NCBI GenBank assembly: GCA_020809705.1
Contig: CP085827.1
Coordinates: forward strand, 4,464,001-4,528,000
Direction: 5' to 3'
DNA length: 64,000 nucleotides
From: Calonectria ilicicola
Taxonomy: Eukaryota; Ascomycota; Sordariomycetes; Hypocreales; Nectriaceae
The notes under the pieces are model-generated. The model worked only from the letters and a program-made list of their open reading frames with translations. It was not told where the DNA came from and made no database searches. Position 1 is the stretch's first letter. Each line of letters opens with the position of its first letter. Position numbers and translations under genes: made by a program. Below, piece after piece: positions 46,747 to 58,440 of the stretch.

Positions 46747-47224
46747 TTATTCCTTGCCAAAGTAGGTCTTGTAACCGAAGACCTTGCGACCGGCACCGTA
46801 GAGACCAGCTGCAATCATGTCAGAATCGTATTCCCATGTTGTCCAAGTTTGTAAGACAGAGCCCAGCGAATAAAAACTCACCACCGGCGGCACCCCAGAG
46901 AAGAACGAGGTAGGGGGTCAGAAGGACTCGGCTGCGAGGGTTCTATCGATTCGGTCAGCGGGATGTTCTCGATGGTCGATAGGATTTTGTTATTTCGTCG
47001 TACAATCTGCCAGAGACGGGTGTGAGCCTTGTAGGCGGCCTGGTAGTAGCGCTGGTGCTGAGGCACGGGGTTCTTAGCGTCGACGAGACTGTGAAGTGTC
47101 AGTCGTGGGAAACTCGTATGATGTGCTTCTTGGGCTCGGTATTGGCAATTGGAGCAATTGGCCTCGGGGACGGCGGGTCTGGGTATCGCAGATTATTGCG
47201 CTGGGTCAATTACACATACCCCAT
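46747..47224 (-). CDS. COX7: Cytochrome c oxidase subunit 7
   Basis: Four tiny exons on the minus strand, 47220-47224, 47004-47088, 46882-46942 and 46747-46808, yield a 70-residue protein with consistent phase. It starts in a favourable CACCATGGG context and reads MGLVDAKNPVPQHQ. A single membrane helix lies at about residues 37-55 (VLLTPYLVLLWGAAGAGLYG), preceded by LWQINPRSR, which resembles the LW-x-x-x-PRS element of yeast Cox7. It ends KTYFGKE. Cox7 is an integral inner-membrane subunit of respiratory complex IV. No single open frame covers the gene, so it is easily overlooked. An upstream ATG (minus strand, about 47328) opens a different frame that does not continue into the exons. Confidence 0.85.
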
Positions 47225-47597
47225 GGTGAATACTGTTGCGATGATGCGCGAGCGGGTTCTTGGTGAGAATCGGGTGGGGGAACGAGTGGTGAATAGAGGA
47301 TGTAGAGGTTCGGCAGAAGAAATGAGGCCATAACCTGATTGGAGCCGGAGGAGTGGCATGACTCAGCAAAGCTTGCGGCGTTCTCGTTGGTGCCCATGCA
47401 CGTGCCGCCGATACTACCCTTGCAAGTACCTCTGTACCCTGGTGAGCAACTTGCTCCGGCTTCGCGAATCAAAAAGTTGCCAAAGCTCCCGACGACGAAA
47501 TTTCAATCCTCAGCAACAGCAGCTAACAGGCCTGCTGTTCACCATTTCTTTTGGTCCAATGCGGTAATATGCTCCTAAAATAGCTGTCAAAAGCCAA
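47225..47597. promoter_or_regulatory. Divergent promoter region COX7 / mitochondrial helical-repeat gene
   Basis: 373 nt separate the start codons of two divergent genes, both with mitochondrial products. It must hold both core promoters. No individual site is assigned. Confidence 0.55.
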
Positions 47598-50252
47598 ATG
47601 CATCTGGCTCTGCGGCGCATCCGATACTGTCCAGTTTCATCCCGACTCTCAAATCCAAGCCCAAACGTCGGCGTCGCAGGCTCGGTTGGCTCTTTAACTG
47701 GGCTCCTACCTCATACTGCCCTAGTTTTCCCATCTGTTACTCCAGGTTCCCCAATAAGCCGTCTATCTAGGTCCAAGGCTCGACAATATACAACAAAGCA
47801 ACCATGGAGTGAAGCATCTTCCAACGAGTCGACTCATCCCTCGAAATCTCTCGAATGGAATAAAGATGGAGGACTGGGGCAGGGCGAATCATATCTGCAC
47901 GCCCCAGAGCGCCTACTCCGGAAGGAATTCGTGACATCTGAGACCGCAGCGAGATATTCCTCACAACATGAGAGTCTTGCTCTGAGAAGCGAAGAAAACA
48001 GACTTGCCAGTTCTGGTAAATTCGATATACAAAACAATAAAGCAGAGGAAGCTTGGTCCTACTTTTTAGATCTTCATAGAAGAGAAGATTACTCCTCACT
48101 GATTGGCACCGAGTCTGAGATTTTGAGAAACAGCATCTTAAGGGCAGCATTGACTGATCCGACTCGAATGTTTGTATTATACAGCGTGGCACGGCATCTT
48201 CGAACCCAGCTTCAATTTGAATGGCCCGAGCTCTATGTCAGAGTTGTTCACTTTTATCTTGGCCATGCCAATTACGAAATAGCCTATTTGTGGCATGTTC
48301 GATTGATGTCAACTTTCACACCCACCCTGGACGAATTTCAAGCGCTATTAGCGAGCTTTACTGTGGACCCAACGCGAGAATTACAAGATGTTCTGAAGAA
48401 AATATATATTCTCAGCCCGCTTCGCAAGGTTTACGACCACTTGATTCCTACATTATTCGAGTATGGGCAATCCCAGACAGCTCGAGCTTGGAGAAAGCTG
48501 TTGGTTTTGTATGGCGACTTTCCATCAAGTCCCAAATCCGAACCGTTTCTCAACTTTTGCATCCGATATTATCCTCTTCAGCCATTGTCTAAGAAAGAAC
48601 TGGCGATTGCCAATCGAAACTGGAGTTCGTCCACTGGCTCCAATGCTCCATCCAATTCAGGCACTAAATCCGACATTCCGAAGGGTATTTATAGTGACTC
48701 ATTTATTGCTCGATGGTTTGCTAGCTCGTGGACCTCTGTTGAATTTGCTATTGACCTGATGCACAAACTTGGACTCAGAACTATTGGGCCGCGGTCGTTG
48801 CAATCTTTGGCACTCCGAGAGGACAATGTCGACGACGTTGCAAATCGCATCGCCCAATTGGAGAGGTTAGGCATTACCATCTCACCAACAATATACTGCA
48901 GGGCTCTGATTACATTCGCAAAGGAGCGCCAGCAAGAATTATTAACGGAACTTCTTTCCTGCGATGTCCACCCGGATGAATTTGAAGACAAAGACACTCG
49001 GCGAATGCTTATTACAGCAGCCAAGAGACATCATAGCGAAAATCAGGAACGATTGCTTCATGAAGTGGAGTCTATTGCCCTTGGTCGATCCGAGATGGTG
49101 GCACAGTCGCCTCTCCAGGACCTCAACCAACTGCTCGAAATTGCCTTGACCAATCGAAACATGGTGCGAGCCAGGTTATTGCTTGACAAAATGGATTCCG
49201 AAAATATTGACTTGTCCAATCGAGCCGCAGCTAAGTTGCTGGACTATGTTTTTGACTCTCTATGGTATTTCCCGAAAAAAGTCAAACAAAAGGTTTATGG
49301 GAAGAGTATGGATCCGCAATTAGATCGAGCTATTCACATCATTCGAAGGGTAGCGCAACATGATGTTGCGATATCTCTCAAATATTGGCGAATTATTCTC
49401 TACAATCTTGGTCGGCTAGAACGATTTGAGGAGCTCGAGGAGTTGAGTCATGAGATTGTCGACTTGTACACTTCAACGCCGAGAGGCTTGCTTCCAGTAC
49501 ATAAAGATGATTTGCCACCTGAGCCTGCGCCGCGTGCAAAACGCGAATCGCTGAAAACTAAAGCTGTCGATAGAGAGGCTGATGATGATTTTCAAGTCGC
49601 AGGCATTTGGCCTGAATTGGACGAATTTTGGGGAAACGATGTTAAAGTCGAGAACCCAACTGACTCGGCGGAGCAGCCGAGGCCGAAGCAAAAAAGCAAG
49701 AGAAAGCAACGCAGATATATGAGGCCCGACGCAGTGTATCATATCCCTTCAGATCTCCCTCTTTCGAATCAACAACATCCTACAGCAAAATTGTTTGATA
49801 AATCGCTGCAGCGTGCTGTCGTTAGATGGGGTTTCGACACGAAACTAGCTTCTCCGCCTATCCGCCAGGGATTTATGGAGTTAACCACTCCAAAATCTGC
49901 AGACTTTGACATCGCTTGGGGAGTGCGCTTCTTAGCGACGCTCCGCGATAGGGGCCTGCATATCGACACTCAGGTGCTCAAGAGTGCCCTCATTTCTCGC
50001 ATTTCTATTGCTCAGATTCCTGGTCGAAACCGACACCGATCAAGAGATGAGCACGAACTTTCCCCCGCAACCCTGAAGGCTTTGATTGACGCGGCTTGGG
50101 GCACTGAGCTTCTTCCTACCTTACCACGCTTTGTGAAGCAACTTGAAGACCGTAAACCGACAGTCTGGAATCGATACCCGAGACTTTTGGGCAAGGCCTA
50201 CGATACTGAGGAGACGACCAACGAACCAAAAGCCCGCAGGCTCGGGACATGA
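47598..50252 (+). CDS. Predicted mitochondrial helical-repeat (PPR-like) protein, 884 aa
   Basis: A single exon encodes 884 residues. The first roughly 65 residues are rich in Arg, Ser and Leu with almost no acidic residues and end in SRSKARQYTT, a convincing mitochondrial presequence. The body is alpha-helical, with repeated short helices of pentatricopeptide style (for example ARLLLDKMDSENIDLSNRAA and YEIAYLWHVRLMS). A basic KQKSKRKQRRYMRP patch lies near residue 695. The C-terminus ends WNRYPRLLGKAYDTEE. Such fungal proteins bind mitochondrial RNAs and act in processing or translation, but I do not recognise an ortholog; the function is inferred from architecture. It is divergent from COX7, which fits a mitochondrial role. 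Confidence 0.6.
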   Translation: MHLALRRIRYCPVSSRLSNPSPNVGVAGSVGSLTGLLPHTALVFPSVTPGSPISRLSRSKARQYTTKQPWSEASSNESTHPSKSLEWNKDGGLGQGESYLHAPERLLRKEFVTSETAARYSSQHESLALRSEENRLASSGKFDIQNNKAEEAWSYFLDLHRREDYSSLIGTESEILRNSILRAALTDPTRMFVLYSVARHLRTQLQFEWPELYVRVVHFYLGHANYEIAYLWHVRLMSTFTPTLDEFQALLASFTVDPTRELQDVLKKIYILSPLRKVYDHLIPTLFEYGQSQTARAWRKLLVLYGDFPSSPKSEPFLNFCIRYYPLQPLSKKELAIANRNWSSSTGSNAPSNSGTKSDIPKGIYSDSFIARWFASSWTSVEFAIDLMHKLGLRTIGPRSLQSLALREDNVDDVANRIAQLERLGITISPTIYCRALITFAKERQQELLTELLSCDVHPDEFEDKDTRRMLITAAKRHHSENQERLLHEVESIALGRSEMVAQSPLQDLNQLLEIALTNRNMVRARLLLDKMDSENIDLSNRAAAKLLDYVFDSLWYFPKKVKQKVYGKSMDPQLDRAIHIIRRVAQHDVAISLKYWRIILYNLGRLERFEELEELSHEIVDLYTSTPRGLLPVHKDDLPPEPAPRAKRESLKTKAVDREADDDFQVAGIWPELDEFWGNDVKVENPTDSAEQPRPKQKSKRKQRRYMRPDAVYHIPSDLPLSNQQHPTAKLFDKSLQRAVVRWGFDTKLASPPIRQGFMELTTPKSADFDIAWGVRFLATLRDRGLHIDTQVLKSALISRISIAQIPGRNRHRSRDEHELSPATLKALIDAAWGTELLPTLPRFVKQLEDRKPTVWNRYPRLLGKAYDTEETTNEPKARRLGT

Positions 50253-50550
50253 TGATATATGCAGTAGACAAAACATGTACCAAAAGGGAACCGGACTATA
50301 GAAGTGTAATATTATTAATAAAAAATACCTTGACTCCAATGACATCAGTGACATGTCCTTCATAAGTGCTTTACATTGTATTGGTACATGTATAGAGGAC
50401 TCCAGACCTAACTCCACTGGTTGCGCTCTTTTGATCAACAAATGAAGACCTCACCCAGCATCTCAATACCTGGTCCCTACAGCGCTGCAGGTGATGGTAG
50501 AGTTCAGGGCGATGGCAGCTATCTCAACGTGAGCGTTTCTTTTGCAACAT
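50253..50550. other. Convergent intergenic region
   Basis: 298 nt lie between the convergent stops of the helical-repeat gene and TLG2; no feature is recognised beyond the two 3' ends. Confidence 0.5.
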
Positions 50551-51725
50551 TCATTCGTGCTTTTTCGGCTTGATCATTAGAAGGATGAATAAGCCGGCGA
50601 TAATAATGATGAGGAGAAGGATGATTTTCCTCTTTGTCGTCTTGCGCTGATAGCCCGAGGCGACGTTAAGCTCCTTGTCGGCGGCCTTAACTTCAGTGTT
50701 CATTCGCTCGACGTTGTAGTCGATGCGATCAAGCATGGTGCCTTGGTCGATGACCATGTTTTGGAGGTCGCGGAATAGATCGGACAGCTCAATGATGCTC
50801 TGCGCAATGTCTTCGATTTCTTGCTCGCGCTGGGCGATGACAGCGTCATTTGAATGCAGCATTCGCTGTTGAGTAGCAGCCTGCAAAGTTGACTGAGAAA
50901 AGCTTCGGTCGGCGTCGGATTCCTGGAGTGAGGGATCGAAGAAGCCTGGTTGTGGGGTGCTTGATCGCTCACCCAGGGGAGAGCCAAGCCCGCCCATGCC
51001 GCGAAGTTCTGAGAAACCAGGTTAGCGAATACAATTGCAGGAAATGGCAAGTAAGCAAACGGAGGCTGTACTCTTTAGATAGGCGCTCTGTTTCTTTCTA
51101 AAACTTGCGCTCGCTTCTTGAACCTTTGTGGCTAAGGATATCTGAATATTCTTGGCCATAGTCTCTTCAGCTCTGCTAATGATACCGGCGTCCTTTGCGT
51201 CGCGGACCTTCTGCTCGACCTTCTGGATACATCGGTGGCAGGCATGAAAAGATTTCGTAATCTTTTGGGTGAGCTCTTCGATCTGGGCTTCCTCTGCGCG
51301 CTTGGCGTCGTCGTCGTTGAATCCAGGTAGGACATGCTTCTGGTGAAGCTTCTCGAGCTTTTGGCTCTGCGCAGCAATCTTGTCCAGTAATTCGGTGATT
51401 TCGTCGGAGTCATCGGCCCAGCTCGGGGGCAAGAGGTCCATCTCGATTACGGTGTCGGCATCGTCGTCGATTGCGCCGGGGGCCAGCAGACCACGCCGGT
51501 CTTCGTTGGCATGGTCGCGGTACGTATCGCCCAAGGCACCGAACCTCGATACACCGGATCCATAGGGGTTCCGCTGTTTGGGGTGATGCGCATACGACTG
51601 GCGATAGGAAATGTATCTGGGGAGAGGGAAAAGGCCGTGTTAGCATTGACAATCTTGCGATGGCTTCGGTTATCCTGCGGGAGGGATGGACAGGATGCAT
51701 ACAGGTTAGTGCGGTCTCGCCACAT
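50551..51725 (-). CDS. TLG2: t-SNARE syntaxin Tlg2 (syntaxin-16 type)
   Basis: Three exons, 51703-51725, 51072-51616 and 50551-51008, give 341 residues. The start MWRDRTNLYISYRQSYAHH matches the conserved N-terminal peptide of Tlg2/syntaxin-16 that binds the SM protein Vps45. A three-helix Habc region (about 70-190) contains the HQKHVLPGF element. The Qa-SNARE motif has its zero-layer Gln at about residue 278 in MVIDQGTMLDRIDYN. A single C-terminal membrane anchor at about 318-335 is followed by a short basic tail. Tlg2 acts at the trans-Golgi network and endosomes in retrograde and Cvt traffic. The gene is divergent from calmodulin. Confidence 0.95.
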
Positions 51726-52699
51726 GGCGGACGCAAACGGTGATCGTGGCGACCGTCAGGGTGAACAGATATGAAAGATGAGGTGGTGTATATCAGATTG
51801 CAGAAAGGGCGTCATGAGACGGTCATGGAGGAGTTGGACGTCATGGAGGAGGAGCTTTGGTGGAGGATGGAGTTCTGGCTGAGGCTTGGTGCTTGGCTGG
51901 TTCAGCTGGCACACTCCACTGGATCACTGGCAGCTCGCGGGCGCTGGATGACGAATTGGGGGCATTACGACACACTGGCAACTTGCAGACAGGGGGCTGT
52001 AGCGCGTGGGAGGGGATGTCAATAAAAGTGTCCACTACTCGCCTAGGTATGCTTGAATGTACCCGGCGCCACGGAGACGTGCGTTGCAGTCCTGGTCTAT
52101 CCTTCGCCTTACATCAGCACTATGCTGGGATACGTACCCAATCAGCCTCAAACGCCATGGAGAATGAATATGGAACTCAACGGGGTTGAGGCTGGTGCAG
52201 GAGGTAGCCGCACAGTGTCAACTTGGTCACATTGTTGCAGAATAGCTTGTATATGGGGCCGATTGTCGGAACTCGTTAGCGGCCCCTGCGCTCTACCTAG
52301 CTGTTTTTAAGCCCCTGATGCGATGAGGCATGACCGTGCGGGAAACAGTGCCCTTCGACAAGATGCTCCAAATCCGACTCCAGTGCGGACTCTGTCGCCT
52401 GGAGGCAACCTATTTCCAGTGTGGCTGGGCCTAGGAGAAGGCAGGCGTGCCCTGTTTTTGTATGCCTAAGGTACCTAACGGGCTCTTCATGTCCCCCCTG
52501 AAGGGGATGCTCCCCGTCCATTCGTCCACTGTGCGGTCCCCTTTAGTCCCCACGAAGCTCCAAACCCGTCTGCGAAAAGGTCCGACTTTCTTGGCCAAGA
52601 ACCCCGCGGCTTCACAACTTATCCATCTCATCTCCCGCCCGCCTACGCGATCAACACCAACCCCTAACCTCCAACTTTTTCTTATCGCCACCGTTCACA
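51726..52699. promoter_or_regulatory. Divergent promoter region TLG2 / calmodulin
   Basis: 974 nt separate the two starts. The last 60 nt before calmodulin are C/T-rich with CAACTTTTTCTTATCGCC-type sequence, as is usual for strongly expressed fungal genes. A small open frame (51771-52025, plus) shows no family match and is not called. Confidence 0.5.
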
Positions 52700-53744
<1,045 letters not shown>

Positions 53745-56215
53745 GAGGTGGAACTTTGATACCCGAACAACCCACCCCCCGGCCGTGTCATCGTTGCGTT
53801 TTCACCGCTGATGAATACACTGGCGGGGTGTGTACCTGGCGAATGTGCAGGGCGTCCAAAGGCCGCGGTAACTCTTCTGCTTTTCTAATGGCAAAATTGC
53901 AAGCGATTCGGGGGGCATCTACGACTGGTTGGGTTGATGTTGTGAGGAATGGCTTAGTTTCCGTGTTCACTTATTCTCAACAGCCCTATTCTGCGACGGG
54001 TGTAGTTGCTGTAGTTCGCAATAGAGCAATCTTTCAAGTTGGGATCTAGCTTCCACTATCCGTGCTGTGGGACGTGCGCTTTTGCAGTAGGCCGACATAG
54101 ATAAAGTCTTACTGACATGACCCTGGGGATACATCTTCATCCGCTTCCACTCGATAGGTTGGGCTGTGATAGAAGTGTGGCCGTGATTGCGACCGAGGGG
54201 TGTCACAAGCGGTCAACAAGAAAAAGGCACCAGCAGCATGATCCCCGCCGTGTCGCGTCCGTCAGCCCTACAGACAGCCCACTCTGGATTTGGGGGCGGG
54301 CTGTTGGTTGGTGGCCGTGGCACAGGACTGTAGAATGCGACAACGATGTCTCTCTCTGCAGATGACTGGGCCTGGGCTTTGGCTGATCAGTGTGCTTACG
54401 CTGCAGAGCTGAGCATTGATGACAACCATTCCAGGATGTTTTGGCCGGCGGTTGCTCGGGATTCAGGGGTCAACTTAGGGGGGAAGGGTATATGAGTGGG
54501 GGAGATGGGCGATACGGACTCCTCCGTGTTGGGTAGGTTTGTTGCCATCTGGCCTGAGAAACCTCCATAGAGTCCCAGTGCCCCCACCTCTGTTTTTGCA
54601 GCCACAGAACAATTTGCTTCCGGAATGCATGAGACTCTGGGGTGATGCGCCCGAAGCAGATGGTTTCGTTTTCGAGGTCATGCATGCTTTTTATTCCCTT
54701 TTTGTCTAACAAGGCTTGGGGATATAAAAAACAAGATAAGAAAGTTATGTGACAAGACAATATCTCGAAATAGCACCTCCAATGCCTAATGCAAGTATCA
54801 GAACGTCTATCCGAGTCCAGTCTTAAACTGTACCTTTCTTCTGTCAAATTCGCACAGTCTACACTCACATAGCATAAGGCTCTGTTGCACTTATTAGTCT
54901 TGTTTTCGTCACTACGCTGGGCATTGCATTGTGATTCTTTGGGCCCAAGGGAGAATCACACAGAAAACCATGATGCAGGGTGTACAATCAGAGTTGGGTG
55001 CTTTTTCTAGTCTACCGGAAAAAGAAAAGAAAAAAAGAAAGAGATGAAGAGACTCAAAATTTAGCATGCAAAACAAATAGAAATAAGGGGACGTATCAAG
55101 GTACGTATACAGAATTTAGAACCTATACCCACAACAGCACTTGGGCCTGGTCAAGATCTCGATAAAACTATGTATCAGTCTTTTAGAGTGTCGCCGTCCT
55201 TCTGACCCACGATGATGATCGTGACACTCACGTATTTTTACTGTCCCGCGCTCATTCAACAGTCATTGCTAAGAAATGGAATGGTACCCAGTCTCACAAG
55301 CTTGTTGCGCTAGGAGACGGGGTCGGCAGAAATGTCGAGTCCAGGCCTGTCAGCATGCAACGGCGCTATTGGGAGCCCCAGAGGGTTTAATAGCTAAAAA
55401 CAAAGAGTCTCAGACTATTGCTGCAGCGGCGTCCACCTAGACGACGAAAGCCAGGGATTGCTGGTTGGGCTGGCTGGGGTTCTGGCCTTGAAGGGCCATG
55501 GTGGATTTCGGCTAAGGAAGCGGATCGGTCTTGGCCCCGTTCGGGCTGAGAGCGTGTGAGCGGAGGAGGCACAGCAGGTGGCCAAATCTTGGAGCCCGTA
55601 TCGTGCGTGTTACAGGCATGTATGCATGCATGCTTCTGCCTCGTTTTGGGGGCGTGAGTGAGGGGTCTATGGGATGTATCCTGACAACCAGAAGGCGTCC
55701 AAGGTCAAGTTGAGCCACCCGATTGCATTTGCACGTGTCATTCCCCTTAGACGGGTGCAATCTCTTAACCTCGACAGAGCCCGCCCTCGGAGTTCAGCCA
55801 CACTTTGGCGTGCCGCTGGGAGGTGTCATCTTAAGGTGCGACCCTCGGCCTTTACCTGACTGGTAATTTAGTATGGGGTAGCTAGGTTGCGAGTAGGGGT
55901 GCGGTACAGGCACGGTACGAGGTGCGAAGCTCAGGTGCAGGTGCGGGTGCAGGCGCGAGGGAGCGAGGGAGGGCTATGTCAGGGAGGAGCTATGCGTGCC
56001 AACAGCGAGACCCGATTGCGGCTAACGCCCATTCGATGACCTAAGTTACTGTGCTCACCAACCTGGCGTTGTCGTCGCGAAATCCACATCCTTCCATCAT
56101 CGGGCTGAGATGTGAGTGTCCTGCCGTCCTCTTACCACTCTCCATTGCCAGCCTCCGACCAGCCGCCTTAGTTCAGCCCAGTCCACTGCGCCGCGCTGCA
56201 CCGCACTGCTACAAC
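53745..56215. other. 2.5-kb intergenic region
   Basis: The calmodulin 3' region and the mannosidase promoter side. A G-rich, imperfectly repetitive stretch (ggtgcaggtgcgggtgcagg and relatives, about 55895-55970) and a TGCATGCATGC palindrome near 55618-55632 are visible. The frame at 54470-54868 on the minus strand has no family signature. No gene is supported. Confidence 0.5.
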
Positions 56216-58092
56216 ATGTCTGGCCTCAGGCGCGGTGGTCGCCTCTGGCTTACGGTGGCGGTGGTTTGGCTTCTATGCTTCTTCTATCTCCGGAATACTT
56301 TCGGCACTGAAGACCCGTTGGCCGGCCCAGGACCTCACAAATGGGCCAAGCGCCCCCCAAAGTATCCTGTCGAAAAGCTCGCCGCCTTGCCCTCGGGCCG
56401 CCAGGACGTCAAGATTCCTCGTATACAAGCTGATCCGCCCAAGGAGGACCAGGCTGCTCGTGAACTTCGCCTTTACCGTCAGGCTACTGTTAAAAAGAGC
56501 TTTGAGCATAGCTGGAACGGATATTCACATTACGCCTGGATGCATGATGAGGTCACACCCCTCACCGGAAAGCCCAAGGATCCTTTTGGCGGTTGGGCGG
56601 CCACCTTGGTCGACTCACTTGATTCATTGTGGATCATGGACATGAAAGACGAGTTCACCAAGGCTGTTGCTGCTGCCCAGGGCATCGACTTTTCGCGAAG
56701 CGCTATCCCGCTGCTTAACATCTTTGAGACTACTATCCGTTACCTTGGTGGATTTCTATCTGCCTATGAGATAAGCGGCAAGAGGAACCCAGCCTTATTA
56801 AACAAGGCCATTGAGGTTGGTGACCTACTCATGTGTGCCTTTGACACACCAAATCACATGCCTGTGACCCGGTGGGATTGGAAACAGTGAGTTTGGCCCC
56901 CCGTCTTCTTTCTTTACTTTTAGGTTGTATTGGCTAGTCTGACCCCTGTTACAGGTTTGCGTATGGCAAAAAACAAGTTCCAAGTCAGCATGTGCTGGTC
57001 TCAGAGATGGGCTCAATGAGCCTCGAATTCACCAAGTTGTCTCAGTTAACAGGCGACATGAAGTATTATGATGCCATCAAGAGAATTGCGGACCATTTTG
57101 AAGAGTCCCAGCTTAACTCACGCCTGCCAGGCATGTGGCCCGTAGAAATTGATGCCTATACGCCGGCATTTCATGCGGGCACTGACTTTACCCTTGGAGG
57201 CATGTCTGACTCGTTATACGAGTACCTTCCCAAACAGTATCTTCTTCTTGGAGGACAACTCAACCAGTCACGAGAAATGTACGAAAAGTTCCTTCCTGTT
57301 GCCAAGAAACATCTCTTCCGCAAGGCGGTCACCCCGTGGAAGAAGCCTGTTTTGGTCTCGGGTGACTACGTGGTAACTGATCTGCCAGGCGAGAAGCCCA
57401 AATTCACTGAAGTTTATCGTGGCCAGCACTTGACTTGCTTTGTTGGTGGGATGGTCGCGTTGGCTAGTCGCCTCTTCGAACAGCCAGGAGATCTCGACGT
57501 GGCAGCTCAGCTAACCGAGGGCTGCATCTGGGCATATAACGCTACAGAAACAGGTCTTGCACCCGAGATTTTCAATTTTATTCCATGCGGGGGCATAGAT
57601 GCTAGCTCAGACGACTGTGCCTGGAATGAGCAAGCTTGGTTGCAAGCAATTGTGGAACAAAATCCAACTGAATTTGAACCACCACCCGTCAAGAACAAAA
57701 ACTGGGAAAAGCCCACCGCGGAAGAGGTTGCTGAGCAGCACAACATCCCCCGGGGCATGGCTGCTGTGAGCGACCCCAAATACATCCTGCGGCCAGAAGC
57801 TATTGAATCCATCTTCATCATGTACCGACTTACAGCCGATCCCATATGGATGGATAGGGCATGGGAAATGTTCCTTCGAATTGAAACGGCGACTTTTACT
57901 GAAATTGGCGCCTCTGCTATTGACGATGTCACCAAGAAGGAGCCAGTCAAGATGGATAGCATGGAGAGTTTCTGGCTGGCTGAGACGCTGAAATATTTCT
58001 ATCTCATTTTTAGCGAATTTGATGTGGTGAGTTTGGATAAATGGGTATTGAACACGGAGGCACACCCATTCCAGCGGTTTGATGTACAGTAA
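56216..58092 (+). CDS. GH47 class I mannosyl-oligosaccharide alpha-1,2-mannosidase
   Basis: Two exons, 56216-56886 and 56955-58092, encode 602 residues. The N-terminus MSGLRRGGRLW is followed by one membrane segment (about 10-26), giving the type II topology of ER/Golgi processing enzymes. The GH47 catalytic domain covers about 95-600: HSWNGYSHYAW, VDSLDSLWIM, ETTIRYLGG, LGGMSDSLYEY, LRPEAIES and the C-terminal TEAHPF, whose Thr coordinates the active-site calcium in this family. The enzyme trims alpha-1,2-mannose from N-glycans in the secretory pathway, a step that also marks misfolded glycoproteins for Hrd1-type degradation. The frame continues upstream to 56051, but the downstream ATG gives the expected anchor. 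It could be either the ER or the Golgi paralogue. Confidence 0.95.
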
Positions 58093-58440
58093 GTGGGAGA
58101 GGGTCTGGGCCTGCTATGATGGGAAACCTGGAGCTTCGGTTGGGACAAGAAAGGGAAATCAATGGCCTATATAGGGCAGAGTGTACTATTGTAGGGTAAT
58201 ATCTGTACGAGATGACGCACGCTTTTATACCAATGTCTACAATTGTCTACACATAATGTACCAGGCGCAACTCATGTAGATCTTTGCAACCAACGGATGA
58301 CCTATTTGTTTGGGTCGGCCATGTATTAACAAACGATTGTTTCGGCCCGGCCCGTTGGTTATTCCGGTGCTGGCTGTTTGAGTAAAGGCCACACAACTCT
58401 CTAAAGGGGCCCCCTGTTCGCTGGGCTGGGTGGGACAGGA
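58093..58440. other. Short intergenic region between mannosidase and AP-1 gamma
   Basis: 348 nt contain the mannosidase 3' end and the AP-1 gamma promoter. No distinct element is recognised. Confidence 0.5.

Noticed and set aside
54470..54868. 132-residue minus-strand open frame between calmodulin and mannosidase
   Set aside because: No domain, no splice partners found and no sensible start context.
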